Shown here piece by piece: positions 37,166 through 46,412 of a stretch of 64,000 nt of DNA; the first letter of the stretch is position 1, and each line of letters opens with the position of its first letter. The notes under the pieces are model-generated. The model was not told where the DNA came from. It was given only the letters and a program-made list of their open reading frames with translations, and made no database searches. The stretch spans positions 558,001 to 622,000 of the forward strand of contig NC_007406.1 in the NCBI RefSeq assembly GCF_000012725.1, written 5' to 3'. The translations under genes and the position numbers were made by a program. Source of the stretch: Nitrobacter winogradskyi Nb-255 (GTDB taxonomy: Bacteria > Pseudomonadota > Alphaproteobacteria > Rhizobiales > Xanthobacteraceae).

Positions 37166-37281
37166 TCCAAGACCGCTCGTGCCTTTGTGAAGCCACATCG
37201 ATAGGGCCAGGTTGGCGGTGGCCGGAGCGGTATGGTTCGATCCTGATCTCCGATAGCTTCGGCGGGACCCAGGAGTCGATA

Positions 37282-37908
37282 TTGAACCCAGGTATCAAGC
37301 GCTTGCTCAATGCGGGCTCCGGCCCAGGCTCCGCCAGACGAATCGCTCGACTGGTTCAGGAGCGAGGACTGGAGGAATTGCGCTTTGATATCGACCCGAA
37401 CGTCAAACCTCACGTCGTAGGCTCCATCCTCGAACTGGAAACGTCGTTCGCGCCGCAATCGTTTGACGTGATATGGTCGTCGCACGTTCTTGAGCATCTC
37501 TATGCCCACGAGATCTTTCCCACCCTGCGCCAGTTCCATCGGGTCCTGAAACCGGACGGCTTCGCCCTGATCATGAGTCCCGATGTTACGGCGGTGGCTC
37601 ATTTTATCGTTGAGCAGGGCATTGCGGCCGTCGCCTATCATTCGCCGGCCGGTCCGATCCGGCCGCTCGACATGCTCTACGGTCATTCCCGGGCGATCGA
37701 GGAAGGGCACGTTCATATGGCTCATCGCACCGGGTTTACCGCGGAGAGGCTCGGCAATCTGTTGTTGACGGCCGGCTTTCCCACCGTGTCGGTGGCGATG
37801 CAGAATTTCGAGGTCTGCGCGCTGGCCTTGATGCCCGAGGCTGATGATGCGGCCATCAAGAAAACCTTGTTGGCGAGCGGGTTCAACTTTCAGGAACTGG
37901 CGGGTTAG
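37282..37908 (+). CDS. class I SAM-dependent methyltransferase
   Basis: 208 residues from a TTG at 37282, with AGGAG ending 6 bases upstream. Motif I is LLNAGSGPGSARR; the acidic loop is LRFDIDPN; motifs IV and V are FDVIWSSHVLEHL and FHRVLKPDGFALIMSPD. It is a small-molecule or glycan methyltransferase. The substrate is not evident; surface sugar modification fits the neighbours. The TAG stop is inside the left end of the following repeat. Confidence 0.85.
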   Translation: MNPGIKRLLNAGSGPGSARRIARLVQERGLEELRFDIDPNVKPHVVGSILELETSFAPQSFDVIWSSHVLEHLYAHEIFPTLRQFHRVLKPDGFALIMSPDVTAVAHFIVEQGIAAVAYHSPAGPIRPLDMLYGHSRAIEEGHVHMAHRTGFTAERLGNLLLTAGFPTVSVAMQNFEVCALALMPEADDAAIKKTLLASGFNFQELAG

Positions 37909-38052
37909 AGCTTTTCCGCTTCTAGAGCCTTTTCGCTTCTGATGGAATCAGAAGCGAGGCTCTATGATCTTGTTTTGACGCGTTTTCTTCACGCGAACCG
38001 GATTCCATCCTCGGGTCAAGCCCGAGGACATGCTTCGCTCGAAAACGCTTCT
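37906..38052 (-). repeat. dispersed modular repeat, complete reverse copy
   Basis: TTTTCGCTTCTGATGGAATC with AGAAGCG, then TTTGACGCGTTTTCTTCACG, the CCTCGGGTCAAGCCCGAGG hairpin, and GCTTCGCTCGAAAACGC. A partial second hairpin start (TAGAGCTTTTCCGCTTC) precedes it and supplies the methyltransferase stop. Confidence 0.8.
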
Positions 38053-38416
38053 AATGATCAACAGCGGGAATGATCAACGACGGGGCTCCCGGATTTGATC
38101 TGACGCGCGTTATTCGCCCGAACCGGGATGCTCATCTCCGGGGGCGAGCCTTGAGAGTATGCTTTCGCGCGAAAGCGCGCCACGCGGCTGTCCGCAATGC
38201 GTCGCGGGACCGCAAATGTTAAGCCGGGCCTCCTGATCCGCGCTTCGCAATTCGATCAATGCGGTCCATCAACCCCGAACGCTGCCGCCTTATCACTTTA
38301 AGATGTTCGTGTTTCCGTCACTTTCATTGTATGTAATGTTATTATTGAGTGGTCATTATCAATCTATTGATAGCAAAGATGACCTATCATGAATTGCAAC
38401 AGACAGAGCGAGATTC
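38053..38416. other. upstream region of the type I secretion genes
   Basis: About 360 bases without a gene. A strongly degenerate reverse repeat remnant lies near 38095-38180 (GCGTTATTCGCCCGAACCGG). The last 100 bases are AT-rich (TTCATTGTATGTAATGTTAT) and probably contain the promoter. Confidence 0.4.
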
Positions 38417-40651
38417 ATGGTCGCGCCAGCCGTCGCCGAGGATGCCGATATCGATCCCATGCCGCCGTCCGGCCTCGAATGCCTGGTCATCATCGCCCGG
38501 CAGCACGGACTTGATCTCACTTCGACACAACTCACCAAGGATAATCTTCTTGCCGAAAGGGAAGTGTCTCCGGGCCAGTTGGTCCGCTGCGCCGAGAACG
38601 CCGGCATGCGGTCGAAGCACGTCAATCTGGATTGGGACGGGCTGTCCCATCTGAAAAAGGCGCTTCCGGCCATTGTCGGCCTCCGCAACGGAAGCTTCAT
38701 GGTGTTGCTGGCCGTGGAGGGAGACGCCAACAATACCCGCATCGCGCTGAGGGATCCGAACGCCGCGGAAGACGCGCTGCTGGTGATCGACAGGCTTCGC
38801 TTCGAAGACATCTGGTCCGGGGATGTCATTCTGGCAAAGCGCAACTATGAGATTTCCGACGAGTCGCAGCCCTTCAGTTTCGGTCTCGTCGCGGCGTTGC
38901 TGTTTCGCGAGCGCCGTATCGTACGGGATGTCGCCATCGCCGCGCTGGTGCTGGGCTTCCTCGGTCTCGCGCCCATCATGTTCTGGCGCCTGCTGTCGGA
39001 CAAGGTGATCTTCTATCACGCGTTCAACACCTTCTATGTGCTTTGTCTGGCGATGCTGGTCATCATCGCGTTCGAGGCCGTCTTCGCCTTCCTCAGGCAA
39101 GTCCTCGTTCACCGGCTGACGACCAGGCTTGACGTCAAGCTGTCCACCTACGTGTTTGAGAAAGTCCTCAATCTTCCGATCGATTATTTCGAGCAGACCG
39201 CCGTCGGCCTGGTGGCGCGCGACATCCATGAAGTCTATCGCATCCGCTCGTTCCTGATGGGTCAGCTGTTCGGCACGATACTGGATTCGACGACGCTGAT
39301 CTTCTTCCTGCCTGTCATGTTCTTCTTCAGTCCGATCATGACGCTAATTGTTCTGACGATATCGGCAATGATCGTCGGATGGCTCATGCTGATGCTGCCG
39401 ACCTACCGCAAGGTGTCGAATGCCGTTCTGGTCGCCGAAGGCGCGCAGGGCGCGTTTCTGGTTCAAACGCTCAACGGCATCCGAACGGTGAAGTCGCTCG
39501 CGCTCGACGCGCGGCAACGCCATATGTGGGATGTGCTGGTTGCGCGCGTGGCCAAGGCGCGGCTTGCGGAAGGAATGACCGGAAACGCGATCCAGGCGGT
39601 GGTGCGCCCCTTGGAGCGACTGGCGGTGAGCGGTTCCTATGCAGTCGGCGTTTATCTCGCGCTTGTAAACAGTGATCCCGTCTATATCGGAGCGCTGTTT
39701 GCCTTCCTGATGCTGTCGCAGCGCGTATCGGGCCCGCTGATGCAGATCGCGCAGTTGATCAATCAATACGACGAGGCGCGTAGCGCGGTGGCTACGGTCA
39801 GCAAGCTGGTGAACCAGCCGGCCGAGGAGGGCCGTGCCGGCCACGGCGTTCGCTCGCCGATTGAAGGCAAGGTGGAGTTCTCTAACGTTACCTTCCGGTA
39901 CAAGGGGGCGGTTTCGCCTTCGCTGAACGGTATTTCCTTTGAAGCGACGCCCGGAGCCACGCTCGGTGTGATGGGCAAGAGCGGTTCGGGGAAGACCACG
40001 ATCACGCGACTCCTGCAACGATTGCATTCGGACTATGACGGACTGATCAAGATCGACGGCATCGATGTTCGCGAGTACGACATCGATCACCTGCGCAGGA
40101 ATGTCGGCATCGTGCTTCAGGAGAACTTTCTCTTCAGCGGCACGATTCGGGAGAATATCTGCGCGGCCACTCCCGACGCCACCTTTGACGATATCGTCAA
40201 GGCGGCGCGGCTGGCCGGCGCGGAGGAGTTCATCGACAAGCTGCCGCGCGGCTACGAAACCTATGTCTACGAAGGATCGCCCAATCTTTCAGGAGGGCAG
40301 CGGCAGCGGTTGGCGATCGCCCGCGCGCTGATCGTCGATCCTCCGATTCTGATCCTCGACGAGGCCACGAGCGCGCTCGACGCCGACAGCGAAGCCATCG
40401 TGAATGCCAACATCGCGCGGATCGCAAGCGGCCGGACGCTGATCGTCATTTCGCATCGCCTGTCGTCGCTGACGACCGCCGATGCCATCCTTGTGCTCGA
40501 TCGTGGCGTGGTCAACGATATCGGGCGTCATGAGGAACTGCTGGCGCGGAACGATATCTACAGTTCGCTCTGGTACCAGCAGAATACGCATCTCGCGCCG
40601 GCGGTCCGCAACGATAAGCCGAAACTCCGGAGTCCGACCCTTGTCTCCTAG
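38417..40651 (+). CDS. type I secretion ABC transporter with C39-like domain
   Basis: 744 residues. An N-terminal C39-peptidase-like domain (about 15-145: PSGLECLVIIARQHG, VSPGQLVRCAENAGM, LPAIVGLRNGSFMVL) lacks a Cys at the expected catalytic position, as in the HlyB-type CLD domain. Six transmembrane helices span about 170-450. The ATPase has Walker A GVMGKSGSGKTTITRL, signature NLSGGQRQRLAIARAL, Walker B ILILDEATSALD and H-loop VISHRLSS. It belongs with the HlyB/PrtD-like exporters for RTX proteins. The stop codon overlaps the HlyD-like gene. Confidence 0.93.
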   Translation: MVAPAVAEDADIDPMPPSGLECLVIIARQHGLDLTSTQLTKDNLLAEREVSPGQLVRCAENAGMRSKHVNLDWDGLSHLKKALPAIVGLRNGSFMVLLAVEGDANNTRIALRDPNAAEDALLVIDRLRFEDIWSGDVILAKRNYEISDESQPFSFGLVAALLFRERRIVRDVAIAALVLGFLGLAPIMFWRLLSDKVIFYHAFNTFYVLCLAMLVIIAFEAVFAFLRQVLVHRLTTRLDVKLSTYVFEKVLNLPIDYFEQTAVGLVARDIHEVYRIRSFLMGQLFGTILDSTTLIFFLPVMFFFSPIMTLIVLTISAMIVGWLMLMLPTYRKVSNAVLVAEGAQGAFLVQTLNGIRTVKSLALDARQRHMWDVLVARVAKARLAEGMTGNAIQAVVRPLERLAVSGSYAVGVYLALVNSDPVYIGALFAFLMLSQRVSGPLMQIAQLINQYDEARSAVATVSKLVNQPAEEGRAGHGVRSPIEGKVEFSNVTFRYKGAVSPSLNGISFEATPGATLGVMGKSGSGKTTITRLLQRLHSDYDGLIKIDGIDVREYDIDHLRRNVGIVLQENFLFSGTIRENICAATPDATFDDIVKAARLAGAEEFIDKLPRGYETYVYEGSPNLSGGQRQRLAIARALIVDPPILILDEATSALDADSEAIVNANIARIASGRTLIVISHRLSSLTTADAILVLDRGVVNDIGRHEELLARNDIYSSLWYQQNTHLAPAVRNDKPKLRSPTLVS

Positions 40652-41987
40652 CCAGGCCTCGCTCGCGACCGTTCGCCAGTTCCAGTCGGAGACCGACGCA
40701 ATCCGGGAGGCGGCGGAGCCGCTGGTCGCGCGCGTCACCCTGTTCGTATTGTCCGCATTCCTGGTTTCGATCGTCGCAATTCTGTGTCTGACGCAGGTCG
40801 ATCGCGTCATCACCAGCTTGAGCGGAAATATCGTCCCTGTCGGTCATGTCAATGTCTTGCAGGCGCTCGATCCATCGATCATCAAGACGATCGACGTGCG
40901 CGAGGGCGAGCAGGTGAAGACCGGGCAGTTGCTCGCGACGCTCGATGCCACTTTCACCTCGGCGGATCTGACGCAGGCGAAGTTGCAGATCGCGAGCCTG
41001 GAAGCGCAGGCGGCGCGCGATGAGGCGGAGTTGAAACAGCAGCCGCTGGTGTTTCCTGATAATCCGGATTCCGACTTCCAGAAGTACGCCGCTTTGCAGA
41101 AGGCGCTCTATGAACAGCGCGTGGCTCAGTATCAGGCCCAGATCAACAGCTTCGAATCAAAGATCAGGGAAACCAAGGCGACGATCGAGAAACTTCGCGC
41201 TGATGATACCCGCTATCGGCAGCGCGAGGAGATCATGGCGAAGATCGAGCAGATGCGCACGACGCTTGCCGAGCGCGGCACCGGATCCCAGCTCAACATG
41301 TACATCTCCCAGGACGCCAGGCTGGAGTTGCTGCGGACGCTGGAGAATGCGCACAACGGCCTGATCGAGGCGCAGAACACACTCGGATCGATCACCGCCG
41401 ATCGCGATGCATTCAAGCAGCAGTGGTTCGCGCAACTGAGCCAGGACCTGGTGACGACGCGCAACAAGCTGGATGAAGCGCGGGCAACTTATGAGAAAGC
41501 TTTCAAGCACCAGGATCTCGTGCGCTGGACGGCTGCCGAACCATCCGTGGTGCTGACAATGGCCAAGCTTTCGGTCGGATCAGTGCTCAAACCGGGCGAT
41601 CCCTTCATTACGCTCATGCCGATCGACACCAAGCTTGAAGCGGAAATCAGGATCTCCTCGCGGGATGTGGGATTCATCCGGGCAGGCGACCCCTGCGTGA
41701 TGAAGATCGATGCTTTCAACGCGGCGGAGCATGGCACGGCGCATGGCAAGGTGCGCTGGATCAGCGAGGGCACATTCACGACCGACGATGACGGCAAGCC
41801 GGTCGATGCCTATTACAAGGCGAGATGCTCGGTGGACGCGTCCGCCTTCAAGGGCGTGCCGAGCAATTTTCGTCTCATTCCCGGCATGACCCTGCAAGGA
41901 GATATCAACGTCGGGACCCGTTCTGTGGCGATGTATCTGCTCGGCGGAATGCTGAAAGGCATGAGCGAGGCCATGCGGGAGCCATGA
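40641..41987 (+). CDS. HlyD-family periplasmic adaptor of type I secretion
   Basis: 448 residues, start TTG at 40641 with CGGAG 8 bases upstream, overlapping the ABC gene by 11 bases. One transmembrane helix is at about 33-54. The first half-lipoyl segment is PVGHVNVLQALDPSIIKTID, then VREGEQVKTGQLLATLDATF; a long coiled coil follows (about 110-280), then a beta domain with LKPGDPFITLMPIDTKLEAE. It bridges the ABC exporter to an outer-membrane TolC-type channel, which is not in the window. Its TGA overlaps the ATG of the Sel1 protein. Confidence 0.92.
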   Translation: MSPSQASLATVRQFQSETDAIREAAEPLVARVTLFVLSAFLVSIVAILCLTQVDRVITSLSGNIVPVGHVNVLQALDPSIIKTIDVREGEQVKTGQLLATLDATFTSADLTQAKLQIASLEAQAARDEAELKQQPLVFPDNPDSDFQKYAALQKALYEQRVAQYQAQINSFESKIRETKATIEKLRADDTRYRQREEIMAKIEQMRTTLAERGTGSQLNMYISQDARLELLRTLENAHNGLIEAQNTLGSITADRDAFKQQWFAQLSQDLVTTRNKLDEARATYEKAFKHQDLVRWTAAEPSVVLTMAKLSVGSVLKPGDPFITLMPIDTKLEAEIRISSRDVGFIRAGDPCVMKIDAFNAAEHGTAHGKVRWISEGTFTTDDDGKPVDAYYKARCSVDASAFKGVPSNFRLIPGMTLQGDINVGTRSVAMYLLGGMLKGMSEAMREP

Positions 41988-44029
41988 TGCTTTCATCCAG
42001 ATCGCTTCTCCAGTGGGTTCGTCGTCCGGTTCTTGGGCCTTCTCGCGGTGGCCTCTTCGAGCATGGAATGGGCGCGTATGAGCGCGGCGAGTATCTTGAA
42101 GCGGTCAGGTGCTGGAAGCTGGCGCTGGAGGCGGGCGAGGCCGAGGCCGCCTATCGGATCGGAAGGCTTTATGTGAAAGGCGAAGGGGTCGTCAGGAGCG
42201 TGCCAGATGCCGCGATCTGGTATGAGCGCGCGGCCCGGCTGGGCCATGTCGACGCGCAGTTTCAACTCGGCCTGATCTTTCTGCAGGGGGAGAAGCCGCT
42301 GCTGGGCCCGCATCGCCACGAAACATGGCGCCAGTCCTCGGCCATACGTCTCGGCGACAAGGCGTCGAACATACACCAGCTTGTGTTTCCGCATGGAACG
42401 AGCGTTGAGCGGAATGTTGACGCTGCGTTTCACTGGATATCGGCCGCGGCGGACAAAGGCAAAGCCGAAGCGCAGACGGTCCTCGGCAATATGTACAGTG
42501 AGGGATTAGGCTGCGAGAAGAATCTCCAGATAGCGCTTGCATGGTATGGGGTTGCGGCCGAGCAGAACTGTGCTGCCGCGGAATTCGCTCTCGGCGATAT
42601 TCATTTTCAGGGCAAAGGGGTTCCCGTCGACTTCGAGCAGGCCGCGGTCTGGTATCGCAAGGCGGCCGAGCAGGATCACGTCAGGGCGCAGGTCGCGCTC
42701 GCGTTCATGAACCTGAAGGGAACGGGAATGCCGGAGAACCCTGCGGAAGCGGCACGCCTGTTCCAGGGCGCTGCGATGCATGACGATATCATCGCGCTGT
42801 ACAACATCGGCTTGTTACGCCTGAAGGGCCATGGCGTCGCGAAGGATATCGACAAGGCTGAAACCGCGCTGCGCAAGGCGGCGCGCAAGGATTACTTTCC
42901 CGCGATTCAGGCGCTGGCGGAATTCTATTCGCACGGCGGAGGATTTGCTCCGGATCTTCGGGAGGCCGCGGTCTGGTATGAGAAGGCCGCCGAGCGGGAC
43001 GACGTACAGGCGCAATTCTTCATGGGCCGATTCTATGCGATGGGCACCGGCGTCGGCCCGAACATTCGTCAGGCTGCAAAATGGTTCGAGCGCGCGGCCC
43101 GCAACGGTCACGCGACTGCCGCGTTCAACATCGCCATTTTTTATCTCAACGGATCCGGCGTCGAACGCGATGTAGACCGCGCGATCGAATGGTTCGAGCG
43201 CGCGTCCGAAGGCGGCATCCGCGCCGCGCAGCTGCAGCTCGGAAAACTTTATTCGGCAGGCAACGGTGTGCCGCGCGATCAGAAGCTGGCAAGAGAATGG
43301 CTCGGCAAGGCCGCCAACGGCGGAGACCCGGACGCCCAGACGGCCTATGCGCTTTTCCTGCTTCGTCAGGATGGTTCAGCGGAACAGCTCGAGCAGGCAA
43401 AGGCGCTGCTGGTCGAGGCGGCCGAGGCCGATCACGCGCCGGCTGCGTTCCAGCTCGGCGTGCTGCATATGGGCAAGTTCGGGGGAGAAACAGACATCGC
43501 GGCCGCCGTTCCATGGTTCGCACGCGCCGCCGGCGCGGGGCATGTCGATGCACAATATACCCTTGCGCTGCTTCATCTCGATCCGGGCAGCGGCATGAGT
43601 GACGCGAAGGCTGCCGCGTCATGGATGACGAAGGCCGCTCATGCGGGCCATGCCGGCGCGCAGTTTCAGCTCGCCGTGCTGTATTGCACCGGCGCCGGCC
43701 TGGCTCAGGATGTCGCGCAAGGGGTGAGGTGGTACGAGGCCGCCGCGCAACAGGGACACAGGATCGCGCAGTTCAACCTCGCGGTGATGCTTGGAAAAGG
43801 ACAGGGATGCGAGGTCGACCTCGGGAAGGCGGTCGAATGGTTCGAGAAGGCGGCCCGGCAGGATGTGGCGGAAGCGCAGATTGCGCTCGGCGACGCGTTG
43901 ATGTCGGGAAGCGGCGTGACGAAGGATCAGGATGCGGCGGTGCAGTGGTATCGCCGGGCGGCCGGTCACAACCATGAAGGCGCCCGGCACCGTCTGAATG
44001 CGATCGGCGTAACGACGGTCGATGGCTGA
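41984..44029 (+). CDS. large Sel1-repeat protein coupled to type I secretion
   Basis: 681 residues, starting at an ATG overlapping the HlyD stop (ATGA). About sixteen Sel1 repeats of about 36 residues fill residues 20-675. Examples: AAYRIGRLYVKGEGV, AEFALGDIHFQGKGV, AQFFMGRFYAMGTGV, AQFNLAVMLGKGQGC. A signal peptide is not obvious. Sel1 proteins form helical solenoids that bind other proteins, and relatives near polysaccharide genes regulate polymer synthesis (for example ExoR, AlgK). Tight coupling to the exporter suggests a scaffold for secretion or for the glycan machinery; that is inference. Confidence 0.88.
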   Translation: MMLSSRSLLQWVRRPVLGPSRGGLFEHGMGAYERGEYLEAVRCWKLALEAGEAEAAYRIGRLYVKGEGVVRSVPDAAIWYERAARLGHVDAQFQLGLIFLQGEKPLLGPHRHETWRQSSAIRLGDKASNIHQLVFPHGTSVERNVDAAFHWISAAADKGKAEAQTVLGNMYSEGLGCEKNLQIALAWYGVAAEQNCAAAEFALGDIHFQGKGVPVDFEQAAVWYRKAAEQDHVRAQVALAFMNLKGTGMPENPAEAARLFQGAAMHDDIIALYNIGLLRLKGHGVAKDIDKAETALRKAARKDYFPAIQALAEFYSHGGGFAPDLREAAVWYEKAAERDDVQAQFFMGRFYAMGTGVGPNIRQAAKWFERAARNGHATAAFNIAIFYLNGSGVERDVDRAIEWFERASEGGIRAAQLQLGKLYSAGNGVPRDQKLAREWLGKAANGGDPDAQTAYALFLLRQDGSAEQLEQAKALLVEAAEADHAPAAFQLGVLHMGKFGGETDIAAAVPWFARAAGAGHVDAQYTLALLHLDPGSGMSDAKAAASWMTKAAHAGHAGAQFQLAVLYCTGAGLAQDVAQGVRWYEAAAQQGHRIAQFNLAVMLGKGQGCEVDLGKAVEWFEKAARQDVAEAQIALGDALMSGSGVTKDQDAAVQWYRRAAGHNHEGARHRLNAIGVTTVDG

Positions 44030-44192
44030 GCGCCGTTCGCTATCAGGTTCGATCTTGAGGATTTGAATGCGGGGCTATCCTTCTTCACGCAAGGTTTCGC
44101 GGACGGGACGCCAGATGCCTGCCTTCGGTCGCGCGCGTGATGCGAGGTCATGTGTCTACCAGTTTCAGGGGCTGTGAGGAGATCCGGGTGCG

Positions 44193-46397
44193 ATGAACAA
44201 GATTGCGGAACGCGATGTGAGAAGTGCAAAGGGGACGCGACCCGTCGCCAGTCCTATTTCACATGAAGATAATCTTCAAAGCTCGTTCCTGGATCCGGAT
44301 CTCGACGATCTGGAGTCGGGCGCGCGCCTGCGCGGAGCGATACTGGAGCAGTCCGGCCGGGAAATTTTCGGCTGGATTGTCGATGCCAGGTCGTTGGCGA
44401 CATCTGTTTCTCTTTCGCTCTTTGTCGGCTCTCACGCCATCGAGGAGACGAGAACGGAACGCGCGGCTCCTGCGGGAGTCGGGTCGGGAATGGCAATCGG
44501 CCGTCCCGGATTCCGGATCGATCTGGCAAACCCTGTCGCGCGCCGCCGCCTGGCGCGTGCGCTCGGAAACACATTGGCCGATCCGGGCCAGACCCAGGTC
44601 TATCTTCGCGTGCGGCTGGATGATGGAGAGTTCTTCGAGATCCCGCTCTTCGACGCTCTCGCCCCCGAGGAACTGGTCGTTGCGCTCGGATTCTCTCCCT
44701 CCGATTACACGGACCTGCTGATCCCGAATAACAACCGGCGTATCACGCCTGATCCGGATCCGGCCGGCAAGCAGGTGCGTCATGTCTGTTTTTATCTCCC
44801 CCAGTTCCACTCGTTCGAGGAGAATGACCGATGGTGGGGACCCGGCTTTACCGAATGGACCAATATCTCGCGTATGCGCCCTCAGTTTCCCGCGCATGAA
44901 TCTCCTTGGCTGCCGGCGGACCTTGGCTTTTATGACGTGAGATTGACGGAGACCCGCCGGCAACAGGCCGAGCTGGCCCGACGCTACGGCATTCATGGCT
45001 TCTGCTACTACGTCTACTGGTTTCAGGGCCGCAGGCTTCTTGAAAGACCATTGGAGCTTCTCCTGGAAGATGGAGAGCCGGACCTGCCGTTCTGCATTTG
45101 CTGGGCGAACGAGAACTGGTCGCGTCGCTGGGACGGTTCGGATGCCGAGCTTCTGCTCGGGCAGAATCACGCGCTGGAGGATGACGTTCGCTTTATCGAC
45201 GATATGGCGCAGCTGCTGCTCGATGAGCGCTATATCAAGGTCGATGGGCGCAAGATCATCCTGGTCTATCGTCCGTCCCTGTTGCCGGACAGGCAGAGCC
45301 TGTTTGATACATGGCGCGCTAGAGCAAAGCAGTTAGGCATCGGCGATATTCTGATCTGCAACGCCATGACATTCGGGGAATTCGATCCGCGCGACCTGAG
45401 TTGTGATGCGGCCGTGGAGTTTCCTCCGCATACCGTCTCGACGAGGGAGCAGCCGCCGTCCGAGTTCGGCGCGCCGGAGAGCTTCACCGGAAAAGTTTAC
45501 GACTATGTCGATGCCGTGCGTTCGTCGCTGGGCAAGACCTATGATTTTCCCTATTTTCCGGCCGTCATGCCGCGTTGGGACAACACGCCTCGCAAAGGCT
45601 CACGGGGACATGTCTTCAACAGATCGAGTCCGGAGGCGTTCGAGGTCTGGCTGCGGGACGCCACGGGACGGGCAAGACGCGGTCCGTTTGCGGAGCCGAT
45701 CGTCTTCATCAACTCCTGGAACGAATGGGCCGAGGGGGCTCACCTGGAGCCAGACTCGCGATACGGCCGGGCATTCCTGGAAGCGGTGAGAAGGGTGGCG
45801 TCGTCCGAGCCGATTTCGGCTCAGGTCCGCTCGAATCCGGATTTGCTGGACTGCTTGAGCCGGCAGGAGCTCGAGCAGGCGATGAAGGAGGCATCCACTC
45901 ACGTTCAGCTTCTTGCGAACATTCATCGGTCGGAGATGGTCTATTCCGGCCTGCAGCATATGCGTGCCGGGATGCCCGTTGAGGCCGAAGGCGCACCGGA
46001 GAATCCGGCCGAATCGCTGCTGGTCATAGAGAATATCAACTCGCAAACGAATGAACGGGTGGTGGTTGACCCGCGATCCGCCGTGCTCGTACGGGGATGG
46101 GTCTGTGCGGGCGATACCTTCGAGGCAAGCAAGCAGAGGATTGCTTTCCTCATCCTCCTCTCCACTGATTCCAGAAAGCAGGACCATAATGGTTACTGTC
46201 TGGTCGTGGATTGGCATGAGCGATTTGACGTCAAGGAATATATGCGGACCAGGAGCAGCGATTGTTACTTTGGCTTCCAGCTCTCCTTTCTCGTGCATGA
46301 TCTTCCTGAAGGAGAGTATCAGATTGCGGTTCTGGAGGTGGGTGAGGGGAACCGCGCGCTCATCCGATCGAATCATTCGATCATTATTCGACGTTGA
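44193..46397 (+). CDS. WbsX / GH99-like glycan protein with flanking sandwich-like modules
   Basis: 734 residues. The central WbsX (glycoside hydrolase 99-like) domain spans about 190-540: VRHVCFYLPQFHSFEENDRW, WWGPGFTEWTNISRMRPQFP, GIHGFCYYVYWFQGRRLLER, FCICWANENWSRRWDG and FINSWNEWAEGAHLEPDSRY. Both ends carry a similar unassigned module: N-terminal EIFGWIVDARSLATSVSLSL...GFRIDLANP and C-terminal VLVRGWVCAGDTF...GFQLSFLVHDLPEGEYQI. WbsX proteins occur in O-antigen and rhamnan loci. There is no signal peptide. The GAGGAGATCC element supports the ATG. The GT2 gene follows 15 bases later. Confidence 0.88.
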   Translation: MNKIAERDVRSAKGTRPVASPISHEDNLQSSFLDPDLDDLESGARLRGAILEQSGREIFGWIVDARSLATSVSLSLFVGSHAIEETRTERAAPAGVGSGMAIGRPGFRIDLANPVARRRLARALGNTLADPGQTQVYLRVRLDDGEFFEIPLFDALAPEELVVALGFSPSDYTDLLIPNNNRRITPDPDPAGKQVRHVCFYLPQFHSFEENDRWWGPGFTEWTNISRMRPQFPAHESPWLPADLGFYDVRLTETRRQQAELARRYGIHGFCYYVYWFQGRRLLERPLELLLEDGEPDLPFCICWANENWSRRWDGSDAELLLGQNHALEDDVRFIDDMAQLLLDERYIKVDGRKIILVYRPSLLPDRQSLFDTWRARAKQLGIGDILICNAMTFGEFDPRDLSCDAAVEFPPHTVSTREQPPSEFGAPESFTGKVYDYVDAVRSSLGKTYDFPYFPAVMPRWDNTPRKGSRGHVFNRSSPEAFEVWLRDATGRARRGPFAEPIVFINSWNEWAEGAHLEPDSRYGRAFLEAVRRVASSEPISAQVRSNPDLLDCLSRQELEQAMKEASTHVQLLANIHRSEMVYSGLQHMRAGMPVEAEGAPENPAESLLVIENINSQTNERVVVDPRSAVLVRGWVCAGDTFEASKQRIAFLILLSTDSRKQDHNGYCLVVDWHERFDVKEYMRTRSSDCYFGFQLSFLVHDLPEGEYQIAVLEVGEGNRALIRSNHSIIIRR

Positions 46398-46412
46398 GTT
46401 GAGAGAGTTCAC

